Positions 63,372 to 64,000 of a stretch of 64,000 nt of DNA are shown here, one piece after another. Location of the stretch: positions 74,120,028 through 74,184,027 of the forward strand of contig NC_088295.1 of the NCBI RefSeq assembly GCF_032854445.1, given 5' to 3'. Below the pieces are notes generated by a model. The model did not search any database and had not been told where the DNA came from. It saw only the letters and a program-made list of their open reading frames with translations. A program made the position numbers and the translations under genes. The number at the start of each line of letters is the position of its first letter. Position 1 is the first letter of the stretch. The stretch is from Liolophura sinensis (taxonomy: Eukaryota > Mollusca > Polyplacophora > Chitonida > Chitonidae).

Positions 63372-64000
63372 TTATCATTAATATGTGATGTTTGTATTCA
63401 CATTTATTTCACAAATTTACATCAGGCACTCGCGCAAATGACTACTGGGGTGTACATATATGAAGATGGTTGTTGTTCCTTAATACGCTGTAGTTTGGCA
63501 TTTCGTCAAATGTTGGAGCTGTTGGACCATAAAACATCGAGTGCACGACAGATATGTTAGAATTTTCATTTTGCCATTGTTGAAGGGGCTTGCATGGGAC
63601 ATTTGGATGTGTGGAGTGTATGGCTTGAAACCCGAGACGGAGCTGTACCAGACGGAATCTGCAAGTGTTTTAACGTTTTTAATGTTTAGGTCAGATGGCG
63701 TAAAGTGTCTTGCAAGAATGCAATAAATCGCGAAGCGTTGAAAACTGCCGGTCTCTTGAGAGAGTCAATTTTCTTAAGAACACTCCGGGCGCATATAAGT
63801 ATCACTTAAGGTGAGTTTTATGTGCGCCGTAACAATGTTGAGGTCGATTCATGCTTCTTCACATGTCTGCTAGTTATAGATCACACAGAATCAGTTTGAT
63901 GGAAAATCGCTGACAGCCTTTATGACTCCCTGGTCTCTGGTTTAGCGTCACTCAACGCTTCTCCACAGCTACGATGTTCAAGCTCTGCTCTTTGCCTTCC
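63372..64000. other. Intergenic, nothing recognised
   Basis: Short frames only (up to 85 codons), without recognisable features at the window edge. Confidence 0.5.

Noticed and set aside
48325-64000. mir-993 (mir-10 family) expected near Hox3-Hox4 in some protostomes
   Set aside because: I looked for TACCCTGTAG and CTCTACAGGTATC-like arms. Only weak partial matches such as TACCCTGTGCG near 55492 and CCTACAGGTATG near 58372 were found, and neither sits in a supportive hairpin.

Overview
This is animal (eukaryotic) DNA from a Hox cluster. It holds one recognisable protein gene, Hox4 (the Deformed orthologue), and one recognisable RNA gene, the microRNA mir-10, both on the + strand. The Hox4 protein reads as a two-exon gene with an N-terminal MSSFLM block, a YPWM hexapeptide, an Antp-class homeodomain ending KWKKEH, and the Hox4/Dfd-type LPNTK tail. 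mir-10 lies 12.5 kb upstream of the Hox4 start, its conserved bilaterian place between Hox4 and Hox5. A SINE fragment with the GTAAAACACCAA-type tail, a second related tail, and the Hox4 protein sequence suggest a lophotrochozoan such as a mollusc, brachiopod or annelid. The exact phylum cannot be fixed from the sequence alone.

Layout. 1-30 kb: AT-rich gene desert with a SINE fragment (about 659-795), a 54-bp satellite-like array (about 880-2060), TA microsatellites (5431-5538, 17075-17141), a CCAAT-box cluster (15.9-16.3 kb) and a 25-bp minisatellite (24909-25570). 30.55-30.63 kb: mir-10 hairpin. 32.7-32.9 kb: compound inverted/tandem repeat. 34.3 kb: 21-base G run. 36.0 kb: 44-bp duplication beside a possible tRNA-like SINE. 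38.0-38.4 kb: GC/CpG-richer block with three CCAAT boxes and a strong splice donor, a possible distal promoter and first exon. 42.96-43.08 kb: CCAAT plus CACGTG promoter-proximal elements. 43083-43613: Hox4 exon 1. 43614-47968: intron. 47969-48324: exon 2. 48.3-52.7 kb: possible long 3' UTR with three mir-10 seed matches within about 540 bp. 52.7-64 kb: no gene; a long TA-cored perfect inverted repeat (56016-56122) and a 66-bp duplicated repeat (63.2-63.4 kb).

How the parts fit. Hox4 and mir-10 have the same orientation and could share long transcripts and regulation. Neither Hox5 (expected left of mir-10) nor Hox3 (expected right of Hox4) is in the window, so the spacing is wide for a Hox cluster. 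The most consequential oddity is a single-base frame disruption in Hox4 exon 1 at a run of five G (43415-43419). The N-terminal half is open in one frame and the hexapeptide lies in another. Adding one base gives a total of 295 codons and a phase-1 junction to exon 2, so an assembly or sequencing indel is the likeliest cause.

I did not find a convincing previously undescribed system. The strongest new leads are regulatory (distal promoter, promoter-proximal CCAAT/E-box pair, clustered mir-10 sites) and structural (54-bp array with higher-order pattern, TA-cored inverted repeat).
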